A DNA stretch of 64,000 nt from CBDCFV01 sp965216425 (GTDB lineage: Bacteria; Chloroflexota; Dehalococcoidia; Lucifugimonadales; UBA3495): assembly GCA_965216425.1 (NCBI GenBank), contig CBDCFV010000006.1, positions 868,001 to 932,000 on the forward strand, given 5' to 3'. Made by a program: the position numbers and the translations under genes. Each line of letters begins with the position of its first letter. The first letter of the stretch is position 1. Of the stretch, positions 1-8,644 are shown one piece after another. The notes beneath the pieces were generated by a model. The model was not told the origin of the DNA, searched no databases, and saw nothing but the letters and a program-made list of their open reading frames with translations.

Positions 1-377
1 AGGTCGATGTAGTCCGTGTTCAGCCGCCGCAGGCTCTGTTCACAGGCGTACCGCACGAACTCCCGCTCGAAGTTCTGTTTCCGCTCCTGGTGGCCGATGC
101 GCGGCGTGGGATCGTAGAAGTCGTAACCGAACTTCGTGGCGATGATTATGTCATTCCGGCGATGTCCCAGCACCTTGGCCAGAATCTCTTCCCCGTACCC
201 CTCACCGTATGTATCCGCCGTGTCGAAGAAGTTCACGCCCAACTCCACGGCATTTTCCAGCAGGGCAGCCTTGTCCGCCTCCTCTATCCGGCCCCACCAG
301 TTGGTCGCCACAGTCCAGACCCCGAACCCCACTTCCGAAAGGGTCAACTCGGTGCGGGGCATTTGACGATATTTCAT
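1..377 (-). CDS. Aldo/keto reductase, N-terminal part (cut by window edge)
   Basis: The reverse strand reads from an ATG at 377 into a protein beginning MKYRQMPRTELTLSEVGFG and continuing open to base 1, so only about 125 residues are visible. It shows the family's N-terminal landmarks: the WTVATNWWG strand, FFDTADTYGEG (Asp and Tyr of the catalytic tetrad) and IIATKFGYD (catalytic Lys). Members are cytosolic NAD(P)H-dependent oxidoreductases acting on aldehydes, ketones or sugars; the substrate cannot be told from this part. The frame is fully open with no internal stop. It is transcribed in the same direction as the DUF1802 and TatD genes upstream of it. Confidence 0.9.
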   Translation of the reverse strand, partial: MKYRQMPRTELTLSEVGFGVWTVATNWWGRIEEADKAALLENAVELGVNFFDTADTYGEGYGEEILAKVLGHRRNDIIIATKFGYDFYDPTPRIGHQERKQNFEREFVRYACEQSLRRLNTDYID

Positions 378-458
378 AGCATGTTGTCCTCAGATGTTTT
401 CACTCAACCAGCGGCCCAAGGCGACGGCAAGTGGCGCCGCTCGGGATACGACGCCTTA

Positions 459-1049
459 TCACCCGGCGGCTACCGCCAATCCAAGGCTTCCCTTCACCTC
501 GTCCACTCTCCGGCGGAACTCTTCATCGGTGATAACCGGCTCCATGTTGCCCAGCGGCACCTCGACCAAGTCCTCAACCCAAGAGGTACAACCGCCGTAT
601 TCGGGAAGCCACGGGACGGTCACCGGGGTCTCCAGCCGGTAGACCCGGAGCAGCATCACCGACAGGGGGAGCATTGGCTTCCAGTGAAGCCTGGACTGAG
701 CGTAGGCGGTGGTCCAGATGTAATGCGGCTCCAGGTCGTCCACCTTACCTTGGTCTGACAGCTCCACCGCCTCTTCCATTCTGGCGAAGTGGGTGAAGGT
801 TATCTCGCCCGGGTCCCTCGGCTGTTCCAACAGCGCTTCCAGCGCGGGCTGGTAGGCAGGCTGCAACAACTCGGCCTTCTGGTGCTCATACGTGGGGTAC
901 AGCAAAAACTCCGGGTGCAGGAGTCGGAAGTCCTTGCTCGATTCGTGGATTCCGCCCTTGCGCAGCAACAGAATCTGCTCACCACGAGCCAGGGCTTGCA
1001 CGGTGACTGCCCATTCCTTCAAGGCGATGTGGCACTGCTCCAGTTGCAT
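459..1049 (-). CDS. DUF1802 family protein
   Basis: A 196-residue protein starting MQLEQCHIALKEWAVTVQAL. The core ALARGEQILLLRKGGI, followed by HPEFLLYPTYEHQKAELLQP, is the signature of the DUF1802 family, which is of unknown function and common in Cyanobacteria and Chloroflexota. A longer reading to 1157 is possible, but the ATG at 1049 is preferred because GAGGGAGG lies about 9 nt upstream and family similarity begins there. The C-terminal half (TPVTVPWLPEYGGCTSWVEDL) is also family-like. No catalytic residues are established, so no function is assigned. Confidence 0.85.
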   Translation of the reverse strand: MQLEQCHIALKEWAVTVQALARGEQILLLRKGGIHESSKDFRLLHPEFLLYPTYEHQKAELLQPAYQPALEALLEQPRDPGEITFTHFARMEEAVELSDQGKVDDLEPHYIWTTAYAQSRLHWKPMLPLSVMLLRVYRLETPVTVPWLPEYGGCTSWVEDLVEVPLGNMEPVITDEEFRRRVDEVKGSLGLAVAAG

Positions 1050-1207
1050 AAATGATGCCCTCCCTCTCAACAAATGGCCGCCAAGCTTTCGTTTCAGGGC
1101 GACGTTTCGAGTCGAATCCGGTGCATCAATGGTAACACCGGCGATGCTTGGCCTCAACGCGGCAGGGCGGCCAGTCTGCCCCCAATGGCATGTCTCCGCG
1201 ATCAGCC

Positions 1208-2005
1208 TTAACCCTGCTCTATTAAGCGCTCCAGGCCCAGCAAACGTGTCAAATTGCGGCTGGTGGTCTGGGCCACTTCGTCCAGGCTGATGCCTTTAAT
1301 CTCGGCCAACTTCTGGGCAACGGTCTGCACGTGGCGAGGCTCGGTCCAGTTATGACGGTACTTCTTGAAGGGCTGGGGAGCGGCATCGGTCTCCAGTACT
1401 ATGTTGTCCAACGGAATGTTCCTGGCCGCTTCCTGCAATTCGGGAAGCCGGAGCAGCGGCCGGGCCAACGAAATGAAGAACCCGCAATCGATGGCCTCCC
1501 TGGCGGTGGCCTCGTCGGCTTGGAAATAGTGCATCACCCCGCCCATATCCCCGGCCCGCTCTTCCCGCAAGGTCTGGAACACCTCGGGGTGCGACTCCCG
1601 GGAGTGGAAGATGATGGGCAACTTCAACTCCCTGGCCAAGCGTATCTGTTCGCGGAACACTTGGTACTGGACCTCATGGTCGGGAGAATCGGGCAGGAAG
1701 TCCAACCCAACCTCGCTGATGCAGACCACCTTGTCGTGGCCCTCCGCCATACTCTTCAAGTCCGTGTACGTCTCTTCGTCGATCGTCTCGCGGGCATTCA
1801 TCGGGTGAATGCCGACACCGGCGTACAGCATGTCGTACTGACTTGACAGGCCTATGCACTTCCTGGTCGATTCCATAGTGGTGCCGGCAACTACGATGAA
1901 CCTGACTCCGGCGTCCTGTGCACGCTGCAATATGTCCGGCATCTCATCGGGAGGGTAGTCGTCAATGTGGGTATGACAGTCGGCTAGCAGGGCTTTTTCG
2001 GACAT
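1208..2005 (-). CDS. TatD family metal-dependent hydrolase (DNase)
   Basis: A 265-residue TIM-barrel hydrolase beginning MSEKALLADCHTHIDDYPP. Metal-binding landmarks are visible in order: HTH near residue 11, the EVGLDF strand, HSRE, the MHYF histidine and ETDAAPQPF with the catalytic Asp. TatD enzymes are Mg2+-dependent 3'-5' DNases with roles in DNA repair or tRNA quality control. The start at 2005 is chosen over an in-frame codon at 2083 because AGGGGAG lies just upstream and the family N-terminus begins at this Met. Confidence 0.92.
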   Translation of the reverse strand: MSEKALLADCHTHIDDYPPDEMPDILQRAQDAGVRFIVVAGTTMESTRKCIGLSSQYDMLYAGVGIHPMNARETIDEETYTDLKSMAEGHDKVVCISEVGLDFLPDSPDHEVQYQVFREQIRLARELKLPIIFHSRESHPEVFQTLREERAGDMGGVMHYFQADEATAREAIDCGFFISLARPLLRLPELQEAARNIPLDNIVLETDAAPQPFKKYRHNWTEPRHVQTVAQKLAEIKGISLDEVAQTTSRNLTRLLGLERLIEQG

Positions 2006-2145
2006 CACGCCAACTCCCCTGATTCCTGATTTAAGTTGAAGTCCAAACTGCGAGTAGTTCCAGACAGTGAGATAGACTCGCAAGCCGGTGCATCATGTTA
2101 ATGACAAGTACGATGAATAGAATAACACTTATTTCACCCGCCATA

Positions 2146-2460
2146 CTACGCCTTGGCCCTGACGCCCATCGCCTTTTCATTTTCACCGGTCAGCCAAGCT
2201 AAGACGCGAGATAGCGCCGGGCCCAAGACGCGGAGACTGCGGCGGGAAGTAGCAGAAATTTCAGACCGCCGGACATTTGCGGACATTTCCGGACATCCCG
2301 CTTTGTGGGCGGGGTTGCTTGTCTGAACCTTATGAACGGTAGGACACTTTGGGTGGACAGGTACTATGTTAGCAAGGTGTTTCACGAGTTGGAAAGGGGC
2401 AGATGTCAGTAGTCGTCCCGGTCGGGAGTCGTTTGAATTGGATGATTAGCGTGATCTGTT
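2146..2460. repeat. Decayed copy 1 of a small-gene/leader repeat; rest of 2006-2655 has no gene
   Basis: No convincing gene lies between tatD (2005) and sufB (2686). On the minus strand, around 2195-2220, a frame encodes SWARRYLAS-stop, matching the C-terminus of the frameshifted gene at 26407-26711. Just upstream on that strand is a leader with repeated ATGTCCG-type units (2270-2300), and near 2345-2405 a block containing CAGGTACTAT and GGAAAGGGGCA. The same blocks recur near 26.4-27.1 kb and 53.2-53.5 kb. Most of the gene body present at 26.5 kb is missing here, so this looks like an internal-deletion derivative. Confidence 0.45.
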
Positions 2461-2581
2461 GGTAGAAGGCTGTCCTCAATGCCCGGGGCTGCGACTACTG
2501 CGGTAATGAAAAGGCCCGGAAAAGGCCCTGATGCCGCCGCTACGATTATCGTTGACACCCACCGTCCCCGATGCTAGCATA

Positions 2582-2611
2582 ATTGTCGACTTGTTCAGTC
2601 GACAATGTTAT
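2582..2611 (+). promoter_or_regulatory. Operator-like palindrome overlapping a possible suf operon promoter
   Basis: A perfect 9-bp inverted repeat, ATTGTCGAC at 2582-2590 and GTCGACAAT at 2598-2606 with a 7-nt spacer, lies about 80 nt upstream of the sufB start. TTGTCG (2583-2588) and TGTTAT (2606-2611) could serve as -35 and -10 hexamers with a 17-bp spacer, which would put the palindrome over the promoter. That arrangement suits a dimeric repressor controlling the suf operon. The regulator is not in this window and the -10 match is modest. Confidence 0.45.
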
Positions 2612-2685
2612 CATCTTGCTGGCCCCAGCTATGACAATGGTCGCTGCGGCCCATCGTGCGCCAACCTTGGTCGGAGGAAGACCGA

Positions 2686-4155
2686 ATGACGGCACCCAGG
2701 ATCATGTCCCGCACCGCCACCAGTTCCAGTGATCTGGACACTGACTACAAATGGGGCTTCACCATCGACATCGACTCGGACTTGGCCCCAAAGGGGTTGA
2801 GCGAAGACATAGTCCGGTTGATCTCTGCCAAAAAAGAAGAACCCGAATGGATGCTGGAATGGCGTCTCAAGGCCTACCGCCACTGGTCCAAGCAGACCTT
2901 TCGGGAGCCCAAGTGGGCCAACGTCAGCTATCCCCAGATAGACTTCCAGGACATTTATTACTACGCCGCCCCGTCATCCAGGGAGGACGCGCCCAAGAGC
3001 CTGGACGAAGTGGACCCGGAGATCGTGGAGGCCTTCAATAAGCTGGGCATTCCGTTGGCCGAGCAGGAAAAGCTCGCCGGTGTAGCGATTGACGCCGTGC
3101 TGGACAGCGTCTCCGTCGCTACCACCTACCAGGAAACGCTGGAGAAAGCCGGGGTAATCTTCTGCTCCATGAGCGAAGCCGTCAAGAACCACCCCGACCT
3201 GGTGCAAAAGTACCTCGGCTCCGTGGTGCCATTCGGGGACAACTTCTATGCCAGCCTCAACTCGGCTGTCTTCAGCGACGGATCGTTTGCCTACATCCCC
3301 AAAGGCGTCCGTTGCCCCATGGAGTTGATGACCTATTTCCGCATCAATCAAGCGGATTCCGGCCAATTCGAGCGCACCCTCATCGTCGCCGAAGAGGGCG
3401 CCTATGTTAGCTACCTTGAAGGATGCACCGCTCCGGCAAGGAAGACCAATCAGCTCCACGCCGCAGTGGTGGAGTTGGTCGCCCTTGACGACGCCGAAAT
3501 AAAATACTCCACCCTGCAGAACTGGTTCCCGGGAGACAAGGAAGGGAAGGGCGGGGTCTACAACTTCGTCACCAAGAGGGGCAAAGCGGCAGGACGGAAC
3601 TCCAAAATATCCTGGACCCAAGTTGAGACCGGCTCGGCCATAACTTGGAAGTACCCCAGTGTCATCCTGCAGGGAGACAACTCGGTGGGGGAGTTCTACT
3701 CGGTGGCCTTGGTGAACAACTACCAACAGGCCGATACCGGCACCAAGATGATTCACGTCGGGAAGAACACCAAGAGCACCATCGTCGCCAAGGGCATCTC
3801 CGCAGGGCAAGGCAACGCCACCTACCGCGGCTTGGTCAAGATGATGCCCACTGCCGACAACGCCAGGAATTTCACCCAGTGCGACTCGTTGCTCATCGGC
3901 GACAAGTGCGGCGCCCACACGGTGCCCTACATCGAGGTACGTAACCCCACCGCCCAGATGGAACACGAAGCTTCTACCTCCAAGGTCAGCGACGAGCAGC
4001 TTTTCTACTGTCAGCAGCGAGGCATAGGGGTCGAAGACGCCCACTACATGATTATCAACGGCTTCTGCCGCGGCATCTTCCAGGAATTGCCCTTCGAGTT
4101 CGCCATGGAAGCGTCCCAGCTATTGAAGGTCAGCCTTGAAGGCGCGGTGGGCTAA
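2686..4155 (+). CDS. sufB: Fe-S cluster assembly protein SufB
   Basis: SufB is the scaffold subunit of the SufBCD complex on which Fe-S clusters are built in the cytosol. This 489-residue protein is full length. Conserved features include the SLNSAVFSDGSFAYIPKGVRCP segment region, the EGCTAP motif, and the C-terminal ARNFTQCDSLLIGD, whose Cys corresponds to E. coli SufB Cys405, followed by MEHEAS with the matching conserved Glu. The ATG at 2686 is preferred over a GTG at 2656 because GGAGG sits about 10 nt upstream. It opens the suf operon; uniquely, a toxin-antitoxin pair separates it from sufC. Confidence 0.97.
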   Translation: MTAPRIMSRTATSSSDLDTDYKWGFTIDIDSDLAPKGLSEDIVRLISAKKEEPEWMLEWRLKAYRHWSKQTFREPKWANVSYPQIDFQDIYYYAAPSSREDAPKSLDEVDPEIVEAFNKLGIPLAEQEKLAGVAIDAVLDSVSVATTYQETLEKAGVIFCSMSEAVKNHPDLVQKYLGSVVPFGDNFYASLNSAVFSDGSFAYIPKGVRCPMELMTYFRINQADSGQFERTLIVAEEGAYVSYLEGCTAPARKTNQLHAAVVELVALDDAEIKYSTLQNWFPGDKEGKGGVYNFVTKRGKAAGRNSKISWTQVETGSAITWKYPSVILQGDNSVGEFYSVALVNNYQQADTGTKMIHVGKNTKSTIVAKGISAGQGNATYRGLVKMMPTADNARNFTQCDSLLIGDKCGAHTVPYIEVRNPTAQMEHEASTSKVSDEQLFYCQQRGIGVEDAHYMIINGFCRGIFQELPFEFAMEASQLLKVSLEGAVG

Positions 4156-4185
4156 CCGGGGAATTATCGAACAGGACTATCAGCC

Positions 4186-4398
4186 ATGTTGTGTACCTAC
4201 CGAGCCAAGGTCGACGAAGACGGATCAATCCGTCTCCTCGAACCAGTCAAGCTAAAAAAGGGCTGCCAGATCCTGATCACCATCCTTGACCACGAAACGG
4301 TGATTTCCTCAACGGCGCTGCTCAGCGAGGATGCTCTTGATGACTGGCTTCGTATTGAGGAGCGAGAAGCCTGGGCATATTTGGCAGAAGAGGAATAG
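4186..4398 (+). CDS. Small antitoxin-like protein paired with a MazF/PemK-like toxin
   Basis: A 70-residue protein starting MLCTYRAKVDEDGSIRLLEPVKL. The first 35 residues form an AbrB/DUF104-like beta module (TYRAKV, G-x-I, LLEPVKL-x-KG), and the acidic tail (EDALDDWLRIEEREAWAYLAEEE) would be the toxin-binding part. This arrangement is typical of antitoxins encoded directly upstream of MazF-type toxins in Chloroflexota and Cyanobacteria. It starts 30 nt after sufB and its stop overlaps the presumed toxin start. Both the function and the DNA-binding role are inferred from family resemblance and context. Confidence 0.75.
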   Translation: MLCTYRAKVDEDGSIRLLEPVKLKKGCQILITILDHETVISSTALLSEDALDDWLRIEEREAWAYLAEEE

Positions 4399-4724
4399 GA
4401 GCAGTAGTCATTGCGAGGTTTCCATTCTCGGACTTGTCGCAGGCAGAGCTCCGTCCTGCTGTTGTTATTGCCCGTCCAAGCAGAGAGGATTGGCTCCTGT
4501 GTCAGGTTACCACCAATCGCTACGCAGATAGCAACGCACTCGAACCTAATACCGACAACTTTGCTTCGGGAGGGCTGCGCCACACAAGCTATGCTCGTCC
4601 GGGCAAGCTATTCACGTCAAATGACAGCCTAATAACCAGAGAAGTGGGTACACTGAGACAATCCATATTCAACCGCCTGATTGATGCAGTAATAGACCTG
4701 CTGAATCAAAGCCGTAGAGCATGA
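4395..4724 (+). CDS. MazF/PemK-like toxin with a non-standard (ATA) or lost start codon
   Basis: The frame reads AVVIARFPFSDLSQAELRPAVVIA near its start, then DWLLCQVTTNRYAD and LRHTSYARPGKLFT, the standard core of MazF/PemK endoribonuclease toxins (SH3-like barrel; cleaves mRNA). No ATG, GTG or TTG exists in frame between the stop at 4356 and a TTG at 4434, and that TTG would delete the first strand with the PFSDL motif. The most natural start is ATA at 4395, overlapping the antitoxin stop as ATAG, with GAGG upstream; ATT at 4410 is another possibility. The gene's TGA overlaps the sufC ATG (ATGA, 4721-4724), so toxin and sufC translation are probably coupled. It may be weakly expressed or inactivated. 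Confidence 0.7.
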   Translation: MGAVVIARFPFSDLSQAELRPAVVIARPSREDWLLCQVTTNRYADSNALEPNTDNFASGGLRHTSYARPGKLFTSNDSLITREVGTLRQSIFNRLIDAVIDLLNQSRRA

Positions 4725-5500
4725 TGAATAACAACGAACCAATGCTAGAAGTCCATAACCTCCACGTTAAGGTGGCCGATGCGGACATACTGAACGGAAT
4801 TGACTTGTCGGTCGGCCCGGGCGAAGTACACGCCATCATGGGACCCAACGGCTCGGGGAAAAGCACGTTGGCCAACGTCCTCGCCGGCAAGCCCAACTAC
4901 GAGGTAACCGGCGGTCAGGTAGTCTATCAAGGCCAGGACCTGCTGGCGATGGAGCCCGAAGAGCGTGCCCGCGAGGGTGTATTCCTGGCGTTCCAGTACC
5001 CTTTGGAGCTTCCCGGCGTCCGCGCTTGGCAGTTCCTCAAGGCGGCGATGGACGCCAAACGCCAGCACAACGGAGAGGAAGAGCTGAGCGCCCGTGACTT
5101 CGACCGGATGCTCCGGGACAAAATCAAGATGGTCGAAATTGACCCGGACCTGGCCCGTCGCACCGTCAACGAAGGGTTCTCCGGCGGCGAGAAGAAGCGC
5201 AACGAAATTCTGCAAATGGCTATGCTGGAGCCTAAGCTCTCCATCCTGGACGAGACCGACTCCGGCCTCGACATCGACGCATTGCGAATCGTCGCCGACG
5301 GCGTCAACAAGCTGCGCAGCGACTCCAACGCCATGGTCTTGGTGACCCATTATCAGCGGATGCTGAACTACATCACTCCCGACTACGTCCATGTCCTGAT
5401 GGACGGGCGAATCGTGCGCTCCGGCGGCCCTGAACTGGCCCATGAACTGGAAGAGAAGGGCTACGACTGGATTAAAGAAGCCATCGACGCCGGCGTGTAA
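4721..5500 (+). CDS. sufC: Fe-S cluster assembly ATPase SufC
   Basis: SufC is the ABC-type ATPase that drives conformational change in the SufBCD scaffold. The 259-residue protein has Walker A GPNGSGKST (residues 41-49), a Q-loop in FLAFQYPLELPG, the signature FSGGEKKR, Walker B LSILDETDSGLD and the H-loop VTHYQR, and no membrane segments. The SufC-type FSGGEKKRNEILQ separates it from transport ATPases. It begins inside the stop of the preceding toxin gene, an unusual position for sufC, which normally follows or precedes sufB directly. Confidence 0.96.
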   Translation: MMNNNEPMLEVHNLHVKVADADILNGIDLSVGPGEVHAIMGPNGSGKSTLANVLAGKPNYEVTGGQVVYQGQDLLAMEPEERAREGVFLAFQYPLELPGVRAWQFLKAAMDAKRQHNGEEELSARDFDRMLRDKIKMVEIDPDLARRTVNEGFSGGEKKRNEILQMAMLEPKLSILDETDSGLDIDALRIVADGVNKLRSDSNAMVLVTHYQRMLNYITPDYVHVLMDGRIVRSGGPELAHELEEKGYDWIKEAIDAGV

Positions 5501-5570
5501 TTCCTGATTTCGAAGGGTGCTGATCTACGTCAGCGCAGGCAAGCTGAAGTTCTTCACGCAAAAGTAACTT

Positions 5571-6923
5571 ATGACTCAAACAGCTATCAGACTGGACAAC
5601 TACCGGGAAGGATTCGAAGCCTTGGAGCAACGGGCGGGCGTCGGCCAGCCGGAATGGCTCCGGCTTCTTCGCGCTCAGGCTTGGAACAAGTTCAATGAAC
5701 TGGGCTTCCCCACGGCCCGCCGCGGCAACGAAAGGTGGAAGTACACCAGCGTGCGCCCGTTGGCAGTGGCCGGTTTCGAAAGCCCGGACCACGATCTCTC
5801 ACTGGCTGACTCCCAAGCAGTGCGAGGCGTTGCTCCCTGGAATGACGGTTGGCACAACATCGTTTTTCTGGACGGCCGGTACTCGGAGACGCTTTCAGCA
5901 AAGCCGAGTGACAGCGCCGGCATCACGGTAACCAACCTGGCACAGGCCATCGCCTCCAACGCAGCAGGTCTTGAAAATAACCTGGGCAAACACGCCGGTT
6001 TTGATGACGACGCCTTCACTGCCTTGAACACCGCTTTCCTAGAAGACGGGGCGTTAGTCCAAGTGGATGCCAATTGCCAGTCCACGGCGCCGGTGCACTT
6101 CATTTTTATAACCACGAATCAGCATCGTCAAACCGTCTCCCACCCAAGGGTCCTGGTTATCGCCGGCGCCAACTCCAGTGTGACCATAACGGAAACTTAT
6201 GCCACTCTGTCCGAGTCACGTTATTTCACCAACGCCGTGACCGAATTTATTCTCGAAGAAGGGGCCCGGATAGACCACTACAGGCTCCTCCTCGAAAGCT
6301 CCAAGGCGTTCCACGTTGGCGTCAGCCGTGCTGTCCAAGGCAGGGACAGTACTTTCAGGTCTACGTCCTTCGCCAAGGGTGCGGCCATGGCAAGGCAAGA
6401 CTTCCAAGTATTGCAGGACGCCCCAGGTGCATTCTGCTCCCTGAACGGCCTGTACTTGACCACTGGGGAACAACATATAGACAACCTGATTAACATCGAC
6501 CACGCCCAGCCTAACACCACCAGCCGTTTGTTTTACAAAGGCATTCTTGACGGCAAGTCCAAGGCTGTGTTCGGTGGCGAAGTGCTGGTGCGGAAGGACG
6601 CTCAGAAGGCCGACGCCCGCCAGACCGACAAGAACCTGCTGTTGTCCCGAGAGGCCGAAGTGGACAGCAAGCCCAGCCTTCTCATTTACGCCGATGACGT
6701 TCAGTGCACCCACGGCGCAACGGCAGGGCACATTGACGAAGACACCCTCTTCTACATGCAAAGCAGAGGACTGGACAAGGAAACGGCCGGCCAGATTCTG
6801 ATTCACGCCTTCGCCAACGAAATCATTGAAACGGTGCAGGTTGAACCATTGAGGGACTATTTGGACCAGCTATTCATGGCAGCAATACCGACCAAAGGTC
6901 TTCAATTTGGGAGCGCAGCATGA
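5571..6923 (+). CDS. sufD: Fe-S cluster assembly protein SufD
   Basis: A 450-residue SufD, the SufB paralogue that completes the SufBC2D scaffold and takes part in iron acquisition. The N-terminal helical part (ARRGNERWKYTSVRPL) and the C-terminal beta-helix are present. DVQCTHGATAGHIDEDTLFY contains the His equivalent to the essential E. coli SufD His360. No Shine-Dalgarno sequence stands out before the ATG at 5571; there is a 70-nt gap after sufC. Its stop overlaps the sufS start by 4 nt. Confidence 0.95.
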   Translation: MTQTAIRLDNYREGFEALEQRAGVGQPEWLRLLRAQAWNKFNELGFPTARRGNERWKYTSVRPLAVAGFESPDHDLSLADSQAVRGVAPWNDGWHNIVFLDGRYSETLSAKPSDSAGITVTNLAQAIASNAAGLENNLGKHAGFDDDAFTALNTAFLEDGALVQVDANCQSTAPVHFIFITTNQHRQTVSHPRVLVIAGANSSVTITETYATLSESRYFTNAVTEFILEEGARIDHYRLLLESSKAFHVGVSRAVQGRDSTFRSTSFAKGAAMARQDFQVLQDAPGAFCSLNGLYLTTGEQHIDNLINIDHAQPNTTSRLFYKGILDGKSKAVFGGEVLVRKDAQKADARQTDKNLLLSREAEVDSKPSLLIYADDVQCTHGATAGHIDEDTLFYMQSRGLDKETAGQILIHAFANEIIETVQVEPLRDYLDQLFMAAIPTKGLQFGSAA

Positions 6924-8176
6924 CCACCAGTGACGCCCAAGCCGTTTCAAACAGCGCGCCTTTGGATGTGGCGCACGTGCGTAAGGATTTCCCAATCCTC
7001 CACCAGTTGGTGAACGGGAAGCCGCTGGTCTACTTGGATAATGGCGCAACCTCCCAGAAGCCCCAATGTGTGATAGACGCGCTGGTCCGTTACTACACAA
7101 CCGACAACGCCAACGTGCACCGTGGGGTCCACACTCTAAGCCAGCGGGCCACCGACGACTATGAGAACGCCCGCAGCAAAATCCGCAGCTTCGTTAACGC
7201 CGCCAGCGACCAGGAGATTATCTATACCAGGGGAACTACCGAAAGCATCAACTTGGTGGCCCAAACCTTCGGGAGGCAGAACATAGGCCCCGACGATGAA
7301 ATCATCGTCTCCAACATGGAGCACCACTCCAACATCGTCCCTTGGCAGATCCTGTGCGAAGAGAAGGGGTCCAAACTTCGGGTGGTGCCCATCGACGATT
7401 CGGGCGAGTTACTGGTGGACGAGTTTGAGGCAATGCTGGGCTCCCGCACCAAGCTGGTGTCCATCACCCACGTCTCGAACGCCCTTGGCACCATCGTACC
7501 CGTCGACCGCATCGTGGAATTAGCCCACGCACACGGTGTACCCGTGTTGTTGGACGGCGCCCAAGCAGTCCCTCATATGCGGGTGGACGTGAGAAGCCTG
7601 GACTGCGACTTCTACGTGTTCTCCGGGCACAAGCTGTTTGGTCCCACCGGCATTGGAGTCCTCTACGGTAAGGCCGAGCTATTGGACTCAATGTCCCCTT
7701 ACCAAGGGGGCGGGGAAATGATCAAGTCGGTCACCTTCGAAAAGACTCTCTATGCTGACCTTCCTTACAAATTCGAGGCGGGCACTCCTAACATCGCCGG
7801 CGCCATCGGATTGGGAGAGGCAATAGACTACGTTGAGGCCCTTGGGTTCGACCGGATCATGGCCCACGAGCAGGAGTTGCTGGACTACGGCACCCGCGCC
7901 CTATCATCCATAGAGGGCGTTCAAATTATCGGCACCGCGGCGCACAAGTCGGGAATTCTCTCGTTCATCATGGACGGTGTCCACCCACACGACATCGGCA
8001 CCATCCTGGATGCGGAAGGCATCGCGGTGCGGACCGGCCACCATTGCGCTCAGCCGGTGATGGAGCGTTTCCAAATCCCGGCCACTGCCCGGGCGTCCAT
8101 GGCGATGTACAATACCAAGGAGGACATCGACGCGTTGGTCCTGGGGATCGACCGAGTCATCGAGGTGTTCAGCTAA
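6920..8176 (+). CDS. sufS: Cysteine desulfurase SufS
   Basis: A PLP-dependent desulfurase that takes sulfur from L-cysteine for cluster assembly. Length is 418 residues. Visible residues are the PLP-pocket EHHSNIVPW, the substrate loop ITHVSNALGT, DGAQAVPH, the Schiff-base Lys in FSGHKLFGPTG (Lys238) and the persulfide-forming Cys in RTGHHCAQP (Cys376). The short loop around that Cys is typical of group II (SufS) enzymes, which pass sulfur to SufU or SufE. The start overlaps sufD by 4 nt and the stop overlaps sufU by 1 nt. Confidence 0.97.
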   Translation: MTTSDAQAVSNSAPLDVAHVRKDFPILHQLVNGKPLVYLDNGATSQKPQCVIDALVRYYTTDNANVHRGVHTLSQRATDDYENARSKIRSFVNAASDQEIIYTRGTTESINLVAQTFGRQNIGPDDEIIVSNMEHHSNIVPWQILCEEKGSKLRVVPIDDSGELLVDEFEAMLGSRTKLVSITHVSNALGTIVPVDRIVELAHAHGVPVLLDGAQAVPHMRVDVRSLDCDFYVFSGHKLFGPTGIGVLYGKAELLDSMSPYQGGGEMIKSVTFEKTLYADLPYKFEAGTPNIAGAIGLGEAIDYVEALGFDRIMAHEQELLDYGTRALSSIEGVQIIGTAAHKSGILSFIMDGVHPHDIGTILDAEGIAVRTGHHCAQPVMERFQIPATARASMAMYNTKEDIDALVLGIDRVIEVFS

Positions 8177-8625
8177 TGTCCAGTCTAGGCGACCTCTACC
8201 AGGAAATCCTCCTGGAGCACAACAGCCGTCCCCGCAACTTCCGCAAGCTGGAGGACGCCGACCGCAGCGCCGACGGCTACAACCCGCTGTGCGGCGACAA
8301 GGTGGAACTGTTCCTCAAGCTGGATGACGAAATAATATCCGACGTTGCGTTCCAAGGCTCCGGATGCGCCATATCCAGGGCATCGGCGTCGATGTTGACC
8401 CAGAGCATCAAAGGTCAGAGCGTGGAGAAAGCCCACGAGATTTTCGAGGCCTTCCATAACATGCTTACCGACCCGTCCGCCGAGGTCGACTACGACTTGC
8501 TGGACGACTTGGAAAGCCTCTCCGGCGTGTCCGACTTTCCCACCCGTATCAAGTGCGCCGTTCTGGCTTGGCACACGTTGCGGGCGGCGTTGGACGGCCA
8601 ACCGGAAGCGGTTATGACCGAGTAG
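8176..8625 (+). CDS. sufU: SufU sulfur-acceptor protein
   Basis: A 149-residue SufU/IscU-like protein beginning MSSLGDLYQEILLEHNSRPRN. The zinc/sulfur-transfer ligands are all present: Cys39 and Asp41 in NPLCGDKV, Cys64 in GSGCAIS and Cys127 in RIKCAVLAW. In Gram-positive-type SUF systems SufU accepts persulfide sulfur from SufS. A longer reading from 8044 is rejected because it runs antiparallel to nothing but lies wholly inside sufS in another frame; the ATG at 8176 shares its A with the sufS stop. Confidence 0.95.
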   Translation: MSSLGDLYQEILLEHNSRPRNFRKLEDADRSADGYNPLCGDKVELFLKLDDEIISDVAFQGSGCAISRASASMLTQSIKGQSVEKAHEIFEAFHNMLTDPSAEVDYDLLDDLESLSGVSDFPTRIKCAVLAWHTLRAALDGQPEAVMTE

Positions 8626-8644
8626 ACGAGGCTCGGCAAGAATC

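Noticed and set aside
2974..4044. 356-codon minus-strand frame opposite sufB
   Set aside because: No domain similarity and entirely antisense to sufB.
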